DNA of 10,064 bases from Gammaproteobacteria bacterium (lineage in GTDB: Bacteria; Pseudomonadota; Gammaproteobacteria; HK1), in NCBI GenBank assembly GCA_013042035.1, contig JABDQX010000104.1, positions 1 to 10,064 of the forward strand, written 5' to 3'. Shown here piece after piece: positions 1 through 5,613 of the stretch. Under the pieces are notes generated by a model. It was not told the origin of the DNA. It did not search any database and was given only the letters and a program-made list of their open reading frames with translations. How positions within the stretch are numbered: position 1 is the first letter of the stretch; every line of letters starts with the position of its first letter. The position numbers were made by a program, and so were the translations under genes.

Positions 1-117
1 CTATCGCGATGTGAGTGCTGCGATTGGATAATGTTCGAAGTTTTTTCACTTTTCGAGACAAATAATCCCCCGAAAATCAAGAATCCCCGAGCTGCATGGA
101 AAACTCATCGCTCACTT

Positions 118-198
118 CCCAACCCGATACAGCCGGAACCAAAATACTTTACGAGGTTTTTTGTCGTTTTGTTCAGAATTCCTGCGCTAAAAGACTAA
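118..198 (+). repeat. Long direct repeat, copy 1
   Basis: This 81-bp stretch runs from CCCAACCCGATACAGCCGG to GCGCTAAAAGACTAA. It recurs in the same orientation at 7528-7609. By hand alignment the copies differ at about six positions plus one T in the central T run, so they are roughly 90% identical. It encodes no obvious protein and is not a recognisable insertion sequence. It could be a dispersed intergenic repeat, the remains of a duplication, or the border of an inserted segment. The sequence alone does not decide between these. Confidence 0.85.
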
Positions 199-233
199 CT
201 GCGTTAGAAATGTGTAGTGCTTGAAATGCTCAT

Positions 234-428
234 TTATTTCCCATATAAACTCGCTTTTTCGTGCATTTTTCCCTTGTTATGAAGCACAATCTGAATTTTG
301 CATTTGCTTCCCCTGATAACGATATACCACTCTCCCCCCTCCCTGAAGTCCAATAAGATTTTGTTGGACTCGCGCTCTTTCACCGTATCCCGATATTTCC
401 CCTTGATGATGCTCCAACCGTTGACTAA
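234..428 (-). pseudogene. Coding-like remnant, unrecognised protein
   Basis: Read on the minus strand, this frame is open for 64 codons between a TGA (429-431) and a TAA (234-236). The translation looks like a soluble basic protein, with segments such as NGWSIIKGKYRDTVKERES, EGGEWYIVIRG and KCKIQIVLHNKGKMHEK. There is no ATG at its left end. The only plausible internal start is a GTG at 383, which would give 49 residues, and it has no well-placed ribosome binding site. I read it as the C-terminal end of a decayed gene that lost its 5' part, because the upstream sequence carries a stop in this frame. I do not recognise the family. It ends 36 nt from direct repeat copy 1. A small intact gene starting at the GTG remains possible. 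Confidence 0.35.
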
Positions 429-509
429 TCAGGCACTTTTTATCCGTGTGTTGGCAACGTGAAGATGCTCTCTCCTTTCGTGATTTTTGTGGACAAATGA
501 GCAACCGAG

Positions 510-1114
510 ATGTCTGCCATGATCGACAAAAACCTTGAAGATCACTTCGATCGCAATAAATGGAATAAGAAATATCGCGAAAGATCTATTACCGATTTTC
601 CGCCTTCTGCTCTATTTACGGATTTTTCGAAAAAAGTTCCCCATGCGGATGTCCCGGATGGCGATGTCCTGGAACTGGCCTGTGGCCTCTGGCCCTTGCT
701 CGCCAGGGGCGGCGCGTTATGGCCGTGGATGTCTCCGATGTGGGGCTTGCCCTGCTGGCGGGGGAGATAAAAAAGCAGGATCTCGGTGACATAATCGAGC
801 TGGTTACGGTCGATCTTGTAACTTGGTCCGCTCCACGGAGCAACTTCTCCTTGGTGATGTGCTCTTTTTATTGGGACAGAACCGTCTTCGAATATGCCCA
901 TGAACTGGTAATGCCGGGAGGATACTTGATCTGGGAGGGATTCTCGCCGTTGCATCTGAAATATAAGCCCGATGCCAAACACACCATGCGGGAGGGCGAG
1001 CCGCACTCACTATTGCCAGTATCTTTTACCATCGTCGAGTGCCGGGATGTGGATGATGGTAAGTCCACTGTTTCTCGCAGGCTCATCGCCAGACGGGAAA
1101 GTGATGCACCATGA
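510..1114 (+). pseudogene. Class I SAM-dependent methyltransferase, frameshifted
   Basis: The frame from ATG 510 gives 59 sensible residues (FDRNKWNKKYRERSITDFPP, then DGDVLELACG at 684-686) and then becomes nonsense, stopping at 768-770. The homologous protein continues in another frame from about 689: LALARQGRRVMAVDVSDVGL, then VTVDL, NFSLVMCSFYWDRT, LVMPGGYLIWEGF and a C-terminus ending at TGA 1112-1114. Family members normally read ACGLGGNALxLARQG through motif I. Here only the two bases CT separate ACG from LALARQG, so about 13 bases appear to be missing. That removes the glycine-rich loop that binds S-adenosylmethionine and also shifts the frame. The substrate is unknown; fold and motifs match TehB-like small methyltransferases. 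A second ATG at 519 is an alternative start. The Shine-Dalgarno site is poor. No product is likely to be active. Confidence 0.8.
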
Positions 1115-1388
1115 ATTGGTGAATCCCTGTCAACAAGACCATTGCCCATGGATGTCGGGCCAGACTGGCAGGTTGAAGCGTAACCCGACAATAATCGGAT
1201 GAATAATGTGAACTGTATTACATCTTTAGGCCAGCGAATATAATCACCATCCCGAGAATATGAACAAAGAAGGGACAAACTGACGTTCTGGACCCGGAAA
1301 CTGTCGGGTCTGAGTGACAATGACCTTGCCATGGCGCAGCGATGCAATCATGCCGCAAAGGGCTATCTATCTACTGGGGAGTGGAAAA
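1115..1388. other. Intergenic region upstream of moaD
   Basis: This 274-bp gap separates the broken methyltransferase from moaD and probably carries the moaD promoter, though I cannot point to a convincing -35/-10 pair. It contains a small hairpin at 1291-1310 (GACCCG and CGGGTC around an 8-nt loop) that is not followed by a T run. One plus-strand frame, open from 1244 to a TAG at 1427-1429, reads plausibly (REYEQRRDKLTFWTRKLSG, then LAMAQRCNHAAKGYL). It lacks a start codon near its left end and runs into moaD, so I do not call it a gene. Confidence 0.4.
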
Positions 1389-1391
1389 ATG
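1376..1391 (+). promoter_or_regulatory. Ribosome binding site fixing the moaD start
   Basis: The purine-rich GGGGAGTGG lies 4-12 nt before ATG 1389. This favours 1389 over the GTG at 1314, which would add 25 residues that do not resemble the MoaD N-terminus. Confidence 0.6.
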
Positions 1392-1646
1392 TCGGAAGCG
1401 ATCCTATACACGGTCAAACTGTTTGCTAGTTTGAAGGAACACGTTGGTCGGGAAGAATGGGTTTATGAGGGAGATGTAGCGCTCACCGCCAAAGAGCTTT
1501 TGCATGCGTTTTTCGACCAATATCCTGACCTTGGCAAACTGCGGATCGCTACCCGTATTGCCGTCAATCAGGCCTTCTGCCACGAGGACTTATCCGTAAA
1601 TCCTGACGATGAATTGGCTTTCATTCCACCTGTTTCCGGAGGATAG
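1389..1646 (+). CDS. moaD: Molybdopterin synthase small subunit MoaD
   Basis: MoaD is the sulfur carrier of molybdenum cofactor synthesis. Its C-terminal glycine is thiocarboxylated by MoaB/MoeB-type enzymes and donates sulfur to precursor Z (cPMP) inside the MoaD2-MoaE2 complex. The 85-residue product has the beta-grasp pattern: YTVKLFASLKEHVG at the N-terminus, a helix (TAKELLHAFFDQYPDL) at about residues 34-50, the strand RIAVNQAF, then DDELAFIPPVSGG. It ends exactly in the required Gly-Gly. Length is normal for the family (about 80 residues). The start at 1389 is chosen from the Shine-Dalgarno site and from where homology begins. The stop overlaps the region just before moaE (ATG 1652), indicating co-transcription. 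No moaA, moaB or moaC is present in the window, so the rest of the pathway must be encoded elsewhere. Confidence 0.93.
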   Translation: MSEAILYTVKLFASLKEHVGREEWVYEGDVALTAKELLHAFFDQYPDLGKLRIATRIAVNQAFCHEDLSVNPDDELAFIPPVSGG

Positions 1647-1651
1647 TGCAT

Positions 1652-2113
1652 ATGATCTCAGTCACCCGAGAGCCCATTGATACGGCTACCCTGGATAAAA
1701 ACGCCGTCGACCCGGCCTGTGGCGCCGTGTTGACTTTTTCCGGAACCGTGCGTAACAGCCATCACCACCATCTTGTCAAAATGTTGTCCTATGAAGCCTA
1801 TGAACCCATGGCGCAACGGGAGTTGGAGAAGGTAGTTGCAGAGTGCAAAAGGCGCTGGCCGGATCTCAGGAAGGTGCAAGTGGTGCATCGTTTTGGAAAA
1901 ATGGACGTTACTGAATCCAGTGTCTACATTACGGTTTCATCTCCCCATCGTGGAGATGCGTTTGTTGGGTTGCGGTACATCATAGACAATATAAAAAAGG
2001 ATGTGCCTCTTTGGAAGAAGGAATTCTATGAAAATGGTGAGAGCGAATGGCTCCATCCCGAGGACGGTTGTTCTCCCGATCACCTGACACTTAGGGAAGA
2101 CGTCAATGTATAA
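1652..2113 (+). CDS. moaE: Molybdopterin synthase catalytic subunit MoaE
   Basis: MoaE is the large, catalytic subunit of molybdopterin synthase. It inserts two sulfurs carried by MoaD thiocarboxylate into precursor Z to make molybdopterin in the cytoplasm. The 153-residue product has the family hallmarks: GAVLTFSGTVRN (residues 24-35), LSYEAYEPMA (45-54), VHRFGKMDVTESSVYITVSSPHR (78-100) and the active-site stretch NIKKDVPLWKKE. Lys115 and Lys122 keep the seven-residue spacing of the two catalytic lysines of E. coli MoaE (Lys119 and Lys126). A run of four histidines (37-40) fills the loop after GTVRN. I chose ATG 1652 because GGAGGA at 1638-1643 lies 8 nt before it. The GTG at 1646, which overlaps the moaD stop, would be only 2 nt from that site. 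It is the second gene of a moaDE operon. Confidence 0.94.
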   Translation: MISVTREPIDTATLDKNAVDPACGAVLTFSGTVRNSHHHHLVKMLSYEAYEPMAQRELEKVVAECKRRWPDLRKVQVVHRFGKMDVTESSVYITVSSPHRGDAFVGLRYIIDNIKKDVPLWKKEFYENGESEWLHPEDGCSPDHLTLREDVNV

Positions 2114-2208
2114 TGCCGCGCAATCTGTCGCGTTGACACGCTTCCGGTTAATCACGGGTCATTATCGTTTCTATCCCGGCAAATTTACGGTCTGAGAAGA
2201 GAGAAATC

Positions 2209-2907
2209 ATGCCAACCATTCTGATCACGGGTGCGAATCGGGGCATTGGGCTGGAATTGACTCGTCAGTATGTCGATGACGGCTGGACGGTGTTTGCCTG
2301 TTGCCGTTCCCCGGAAACTGCCCATGCACTTAACGACCTGGCAGCCGGTGGCAGCAGTGTCGATGTATACCGGTTGGATGTGACGGATGCCGATCAACGC
2401 GCTTCTCTTGCAGCGAGGCTTCGAGGGAAACCCATCGATATCCTTTGTAATAATGCTGGAATTTCAGGCAACTGGGCTACTCAAGGGTTTGGTCAGTGTC
2501 AAGCGGACGAATGGCTGAAAGTGCTACATATCAACGTGATTGCCCCCATGTTGATGACGCAGGACTTCGTGGAGAATGTTGCCGTCAGTGAACGCAAGAT
2601 CATTGCCAATATAAGTAGTGGAATTGGGAGCATTTCGAATGCAAACGTACTCGATGGTCGCTACATTTACCGTTCCAGCAAGGCCGCATTGAATATGCTC
2701 AGCGTATCTTGTGCGTACGATCTGGCGGAACGCGGCATTGTCGTTGTCGCCTTGCATCCGGGTTGGGTGCGTACCGATATGGGTGGTTCGAACGCCACGC
2801 TTTGTGTCGAAGAATCCGTTACTGCCCTGCGGAAGAACTTGGCCAGGATTACCTTCTCGGATTCTGGCCGTTTCATCGATATTGATGGGGGCACGATTCC
2901 ATGGTGA
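2209..2907 (+). CDS. Short-chain dehydrogenase/reductase, C-factor-like
   Basis: This is a 232-residue NAD(P)-dependent oxidoreductase of the classical SDR superfamily. Visible motifs in order are the cofactor loop TGANRGIG (7-14), LDVTD (56-60) for adenine binding, NNAG (81-84), the catalytic serine region ANISSGIGS (133-141), the YxxxK catalytic pair Tyr154/Lys158 (YRSSK), and PGWVRTDMGG (184-193). The C-terminus, GRFIDIDGGTIPW, matches the ending of SDRs annotated as C-factor or CsgA-like. The substrate cannot be read from the sequence. A purine-rich GAAGAGAGAA stretch precedes ATG 2209 at suitable distance. It follows moaE by 95 bp on the same strand with no clear terminator between, so partial co-transcription with moaDE is possible. 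Its 3' end converges on the potassium channel gene, 55 bp away. Confidence 0.92.
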   Translation: MPTILITGANRGIGLELTRQYVDDGWTVFACCRSPETAHALNDLAAGGSSVDVYRLDVTDADQRASLAARLRGKPIDILCNNAGISGNWATQGFGQCQADEWLKVLHINVIAPMLMTQDFVENVAVSERKIIANISSGIGSISNANVLDGRYIYRSSKAALNMLSVSCAYDLAERGIVVVALHPGWVRTDMGGSNATLCVEESVTALRKNLARITFSDSGRFIDIDGGTIPW

Positions 2908-2962
2908 GATCGAACTGTCGATGCTCTTCTCATCATCTTCCAAGTCTTCCAAATACTCGATA

Positions 2963-4867
2963 TTAAGCACCACCGGTTGTGATCGATTCAACGGGCGTTT
3001 TAGCTTTAATCGATTGCTCCTTAGCCGAATTTCCCACGGTTCGAGACCAGACCATCCCACCGAAAAACCTTTTGTGGAACAACCAACGCAATAGAAAACC
3101 GTGCGGCTCGTCAATCCCTGTCACAAGGTATTTCCACATCAGAGGGTCGCGCAGTACAGCATTCAGCGTGTATCGTGCGCGGACCGTGCCACAAAACAAT
3201 ATCTGATCACCCGGCCGAAGGGTTTTGATTCCCTGTGGCATTACGATGGTCTGCTGCCATCGCCTCAGCACCAGGGGCACACATGCAATAGAGGTGTCCC
3301 GATCCGAGGGATTACGCATGATATCGTCCAATGTCCAACAAAGGCCTTCGGTTTCAGACGGCGAAGATGATTGTTCATGGTCGGTGGGTTGCCCGCCGTT
3401 TCGAGTTTTTAGAGACGAATCGTGAGAACCGAACAGTACACTTTCTTCAAACACCATCCCGTCGGGGATAGTAATCGTCCACAATTCCGGATGTTCGTGG
3501 CCGATCACTTCCCGCAAACGGTGAAGAGTGTCCACTAAAAGCTTTACCCGCACATCGTGCATATGGTCCAGGAATGAATGGAGCAATGGAGAAAGCAACA
3601 TAAACAGTATCTTGCGTGCAAAAACAAGACTCGGCTGCATGATAAGATCCACACTGGCTGCCTGGACGGCAGCCTCGTCGTCGTGTCGATTCTGGCGCAC
3701 GATAGAGAAAATTTTGGGATTTAGCATCCGCGCATTGAGCAATATACCAAGGTTGTTCGAGTCGCTGTTGGTGGCTGTAATGATCCCTGCGGCATGCTCG
3801 ACTCCGGCCGCATGCAGGGTACGGGCATTGGAATGACCGACAATCCGGCCTTCCGGTGCCCGTTTATTTTCGGGATCCGGGTCGATTACCACGGTTGGAA
3901 CCTCCCGTTTTCGCAGAGCCCGCTCCAAGTGTCGTCCCATCCGGCCGAAACCGCACACAATCCACGTACCTTGAGGCGGACGCATCGGTTCGACAAGGTC
4001 TATCCCCGGTGCCCCCGCCAGCCACTCACTGATTGCATACAATGACGGGCGATATAAAAACATACTCAATTGGTTAGCGAAGATCTCGAAGGGATTGATA
4101 ACGGTCACACCCGATAGCGTCTGTAGAAATTCTTCTTCTATTTCGGAAGTGGAACGGCAGATCACCTGCACATCCGGATTGATAAGGTGGGTCATGATGA
4201 CGATTTTTCGGTTGAGCCCCTCATCGTTGGTTACCGCGATGACGCCCTTACAATTGGATTGCTCCAACCCAGCGGTGATCAAGCTGCGTGGTATCCCGGC
4301 ATCGGCCAATAATCCTGGCACCGTGACTGGATATTCGCGAAGGGATAGCGCCTGAATCCGATTGTCATCCCGATCGATAACGGTAGCGCCGTAACCGGCA
4401 TCCACCAATCCCCGGGTTAGAAGACTGCCTGTATCGCCAAAGCCGCATATGATAAAGAACGGTTCCTGAATACGGCCTACGCTGATGGAGAATCTGCGTT
4501 TTTGAACAACTGCTTTGAAATGCGGGTTTTGCAACAACCCGATGATGGAGCCAATGGCGTACACCCAGGCGACGACGCTCATGAATAAAGAAAAGAGCGC
4601 CCACAGGCGTTGGGCATCGCTGAATTCTCCGGGAAGCTCCCCGAAGCCGGTTGTGGTAGCCGTATAGCCCAGAAAGTACACGGCATGGAAAAAGCTCATA
4701 TACGTTGGTTGACCCTGGGCATCGGGCAATCCCGGCGTGAGCACCATCCCGAAAATCGTGATGGCGAAGACCGCGATCATAAAAAGCAGGGGCCGGCGCA
4801 TGGAACGCAAAACGATGGCGCTGACTCGCTCGAGATCCGAACTCCAAACGTCGTGACTCGTGATCAT
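2963..4867 (-). CDS. Potassium channel with tandem RCK (TrkA-N) domains
   Basis: This 634-residue inner-membrane protein has one two-helix pore unit followed by two cytoplasmic RCK domains. TM1 is about residues 26-46, the pore loop about 58-78, and TM2 about 87-112. The selectivity filter reads TATTTGFGE (69-77) instead of the textbook TVGYGD. The GFGE form matches my memory of related gammaproteobacterial channel/TrkA-N proteins, so potassium selectivity is likely but not proven. RCK1 has a Rossmann motif CGFGDTG (141-147) with Asp165 ending the second strand. RCK2 repeats it as CGFGRMG (305-311) with Asp329. These sites normally bind NAD(H) or nucleotides and gate the pore. A hydrophilic Ser/Glu-rich stretch (about 480-507) separates RCK2 from a C-terminal RCK_C-like part (LRPGDQILFCG, 550-560). 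ATG 4867 is the first start after an in-frame stop. GGAG lies 11 nt upstream inside a large palindrome (4870-4926). Confidence 0.9.
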   Translation of the reverse strand: MITSHDVWSSDLERVSAIVLRSMRRPLLFMIAVFAITIFGMVLTPGLPDAQGQPTYMSFFHAVYFLGYTATTTGFGELPGEFSDAQRLWALFSLFMSVVAWVYAIGSIIGLLQNPHFKAVVQKRRFSISVGRIQEPFFIICGFGDTGSLLTRGLVDAGYGATVIDRDDNRIQALSLREYPVTVPGLLADAGIPRSLITAGLEQSNCKGVIAVTNDEGLNRKIVIMTHLINPDVQVICRSTSEIEEEFLQTLSGVTVINPFEIFANQLSMFLYRPSLYAISEWLAGAPGIDLVEPMRPPQGTWIVCGFGRMGRHLERALRKREVPTVVIDPDPENKRAPEGRIVGHSNARTLHAAGVEHAAGIITATNSDSNNLGILLNARMLNPKIFSIVRQNRHDDEAAVQAASVDLIMQPSLVFARKILFMLLSPLLHSFLDHMHDVRVKLLVDTLHRLREVIGHEHPELWTITIPDGMVFEESVLFGSHDSSLKTRNGGQPTDHEQSSSPSETEGLCWTLDDIMRNPSDRDTSIACVPLVLRRWQQTIVMPQGIKTLRPGDQILFCGTVRARYTLNAVLRDPLMWKYLVTGIDEPHGFLLRWLFHKRFFGGMVWSRTVGNSAKEQSIKAKTPVESITTGGA

Positions 4868-4869
4868 GA

Positions 4870-4926
4870 ATAATTTTGCTCCGCATAATCATCTTGCTTC
4901 GCAAGATTTATGCGGAGCAAAATTAT
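4870..4926. repeat. 57-nt near-perfect palindrome at the channel start
   Basis: The outer arms 4870-4888 and 4908-4926 are perfect 19-bp reverse complements (ATAATTTTGCTCCGCATAA and its complement). The interior folds again: ATCTTGC (4891-4897) pairs with GCAAGAT (4901-4907) across the 3-nt loop TTC. Only TC at 4889-4890 stays unpaired, so the whole element forms a 26-bp stem with one bulge. The left half also contains a degenerate 16-nt tandem (ATAATTTTGCTCCGCA, then ATCATCTTGCTTCGCA). On the minus strand it ends 2 nt before the channel ATG and contains its only Shine-Dalgarno candidate (GGAG, 4879-4882). TATAAT is present on the minus strand at 4922-4927 without a good -35. The flanking T/A pattern does not give a typical terminator. 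Confidence 0.85.
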
Positions 4927-4930
4927 ATGG

Positions 4931-4945
4931 TCCCGCTTCGCGGGA
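4931..4945 (-). terminator. Hairpin downstream of ptuB, weak terminator candidate
   Basis: TCCCGC (4931-4936) and GCGGGA (4940-4945) form a 6-bp GC-rich stem with a 3-nt loop, sharing the apex GCTTCGC with the neighbouring palindrome. It lies 14 nt after the ptuB stop on the minus strand. The only T run (AATTTT) comes about 10 nt after the stem, so termination would be weak. It may instead be another unit of the palindromic repeat. Confidence 0.35.
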
Positions 4946-4959
4946 GGAAGGATTGATAT

Positions 4960-5613
4960 TCAAACGTGCGGGATGTTTGCAAACATATCGCCTGATTCTT
5001 CACACAAAAGATAACGGAAGGGTGACTCGGATATCCACTCGTCACGGTCTTCTGGTACCGATTCATGGAATCGCTCGCGAAACCGTTTCAGTTCCCGTTT
5101 GCGCGCTTGAGGGCGTCCCCGTGAATTAAGTTTGAAGATATCAATGGTTAACCGGGCGCGCTGCTGTTCTTTCTCGGTCGCGGCGGGGTTCGGGCAAATC
5201 TCGCCATTGGCGTACTTGTAGATGAAGAAGCGCTCGAAGCCATATCCAGGTTCATCGGGCCGCAACAGTTCCTCGGTAAAACGGTTGTCGTCTTTTTCCT
5301 GACATTGCCGGCAACACAGATAGAGATTCTCCCAGGCATAGGCCAATTGGGGAAAGTGTGCCTTGGGATGAAAATGATCGATGGTGGGGTCCGTGCCGGT
5401 ATCCATGGGAAACCAGTCGCAATAGGCGCAGTGGCTATCGGTCATTTCCGAAAGCAACGGTAAGAGCCTGATATTTAAGGGTTTCCCCTGCCACGTTCTC
5501 CAGTTGAAGCGATGTTGCGAATCTTCGTCCCGCCGTTTGGCGAATTCCCTGCCCCATGTTTCCCAATGTTCTTCCAGCCAGTCCGGGCTAGGTGGCCTCG
5601 TACAAGGGGTCAT
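4960..5613 (-). CDS. ptuB: HNH endonuclease, Septu PtuB-like
   Basis: This 217-residue protein is an HNH nuclease, predicted to be the nucleic-acid-cutting effector of a Septu-type antiphage system. The zinc-knuckle HNH core is complete: CAYC (Cys62, Cys65), TIDHFHPK (77-84, with Asp79 and catalytic His80), WENL (94-97, Asn96), then CRQC (Cys101, Cys104) and a following KDDNR segment (107-111). The C-terminal half is charged and helical (RARLTIDIFKLNSRGRPQAR, then RKRELKRFRERFHE). This pattern and size match the TIGR02646/PtuB family, whose members also accompany the ATPase of retron Ec78. Its ATG (5613) overlaps the ptuA stop in an ATGA junction (5610-5613), so the two are translationally coupled. 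HNH domains also occur in restriction enzymes and homing endonucleases. The coupled ABC-type ATPase is what points to Septu. Confidence 0.85.
   Translation of the reverse strand: MTPCTRPPSPDWLEEHWETWGREFAKRRDEDSQHRFNWRTWQGKPLNIRLLPLLSEMTDSHCAYCDWFPMDTGTDPTIDHFHPKAHFPQLAYAWENLYLCCRQCQEKDDNRFTEELLRPDEPGYGFERFFIYKYANGEICPNPAATEKEQQRARLTIDIFKLNSRGRPQARKRELKRFRERFHESVPEDRDEWISESPFRYLLCEESGDMFANIPHV

Larger units (their letters stand above)
1..509. other. Gene-poor left flank
   Basis: No intact gene is visible in these 509 bases. They hold copy 1 of the long direct repeat (118-198), a minus-strand coding-like remnant (234-428), and AT-rich sequence with several T runs. A short open frame at 2-31 (+) ends in TAA and could be the tail of a gene outside the window, but ten codons are too few to claim. 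I see no tRNA, no convincing promoter and no clean terminator. Confidence 0.5.

Noticed and set aside
2..31. Short open frame (YRDVSAAIG then TAA) at the left edge, possibly the tail of an upstream gene.
   Set aside because: Nine residues cannot be told from chance, and no family ending is recognisable.
277..504. 75-codon minus-strand ATG frame in the left flank.
   Set aside because: Its translation is Gln/Arg-rich and shadow-like; a different minus-strand frame over the same bases (234-428) looks more like real protein.
1291..1310. Small hairpin upstream of moaD as a molybdenum-cofactor riboswitch.
   Set aside because: It is a single 6-bp stem with none of the conserved multi-helix Moco RNA architecture.
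868..1347. 159-codon minus-strand frame opposite the methyltransferase and the moaD upstream region.
   Set aside because: It runs antisense to a clear, if broken, homologous protein and shows no motifs.
1244..1429. Plus-strand frame reading REYEQRRDKLTFWTRKLSG... just before and into moaD.
   Set aside because: It has no start codon near its left end, overlaps the well-supported moaD start, and is not recognisable. It may be a decayed remnant, but the evidence is too thin.
2524..3114. 196-codon minus-strand frame across the SDR and channel 3' ends.
   Set aside because: It is a shadow of two genes with convincing family motifs in their own frames.
4870..4926. Long palindrome as a rho-independent terminator.
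   Set aside because: The arms are flanked by T on the 5' side and A on the 3' side, so neither strand has a proper T tract directly after the stem.
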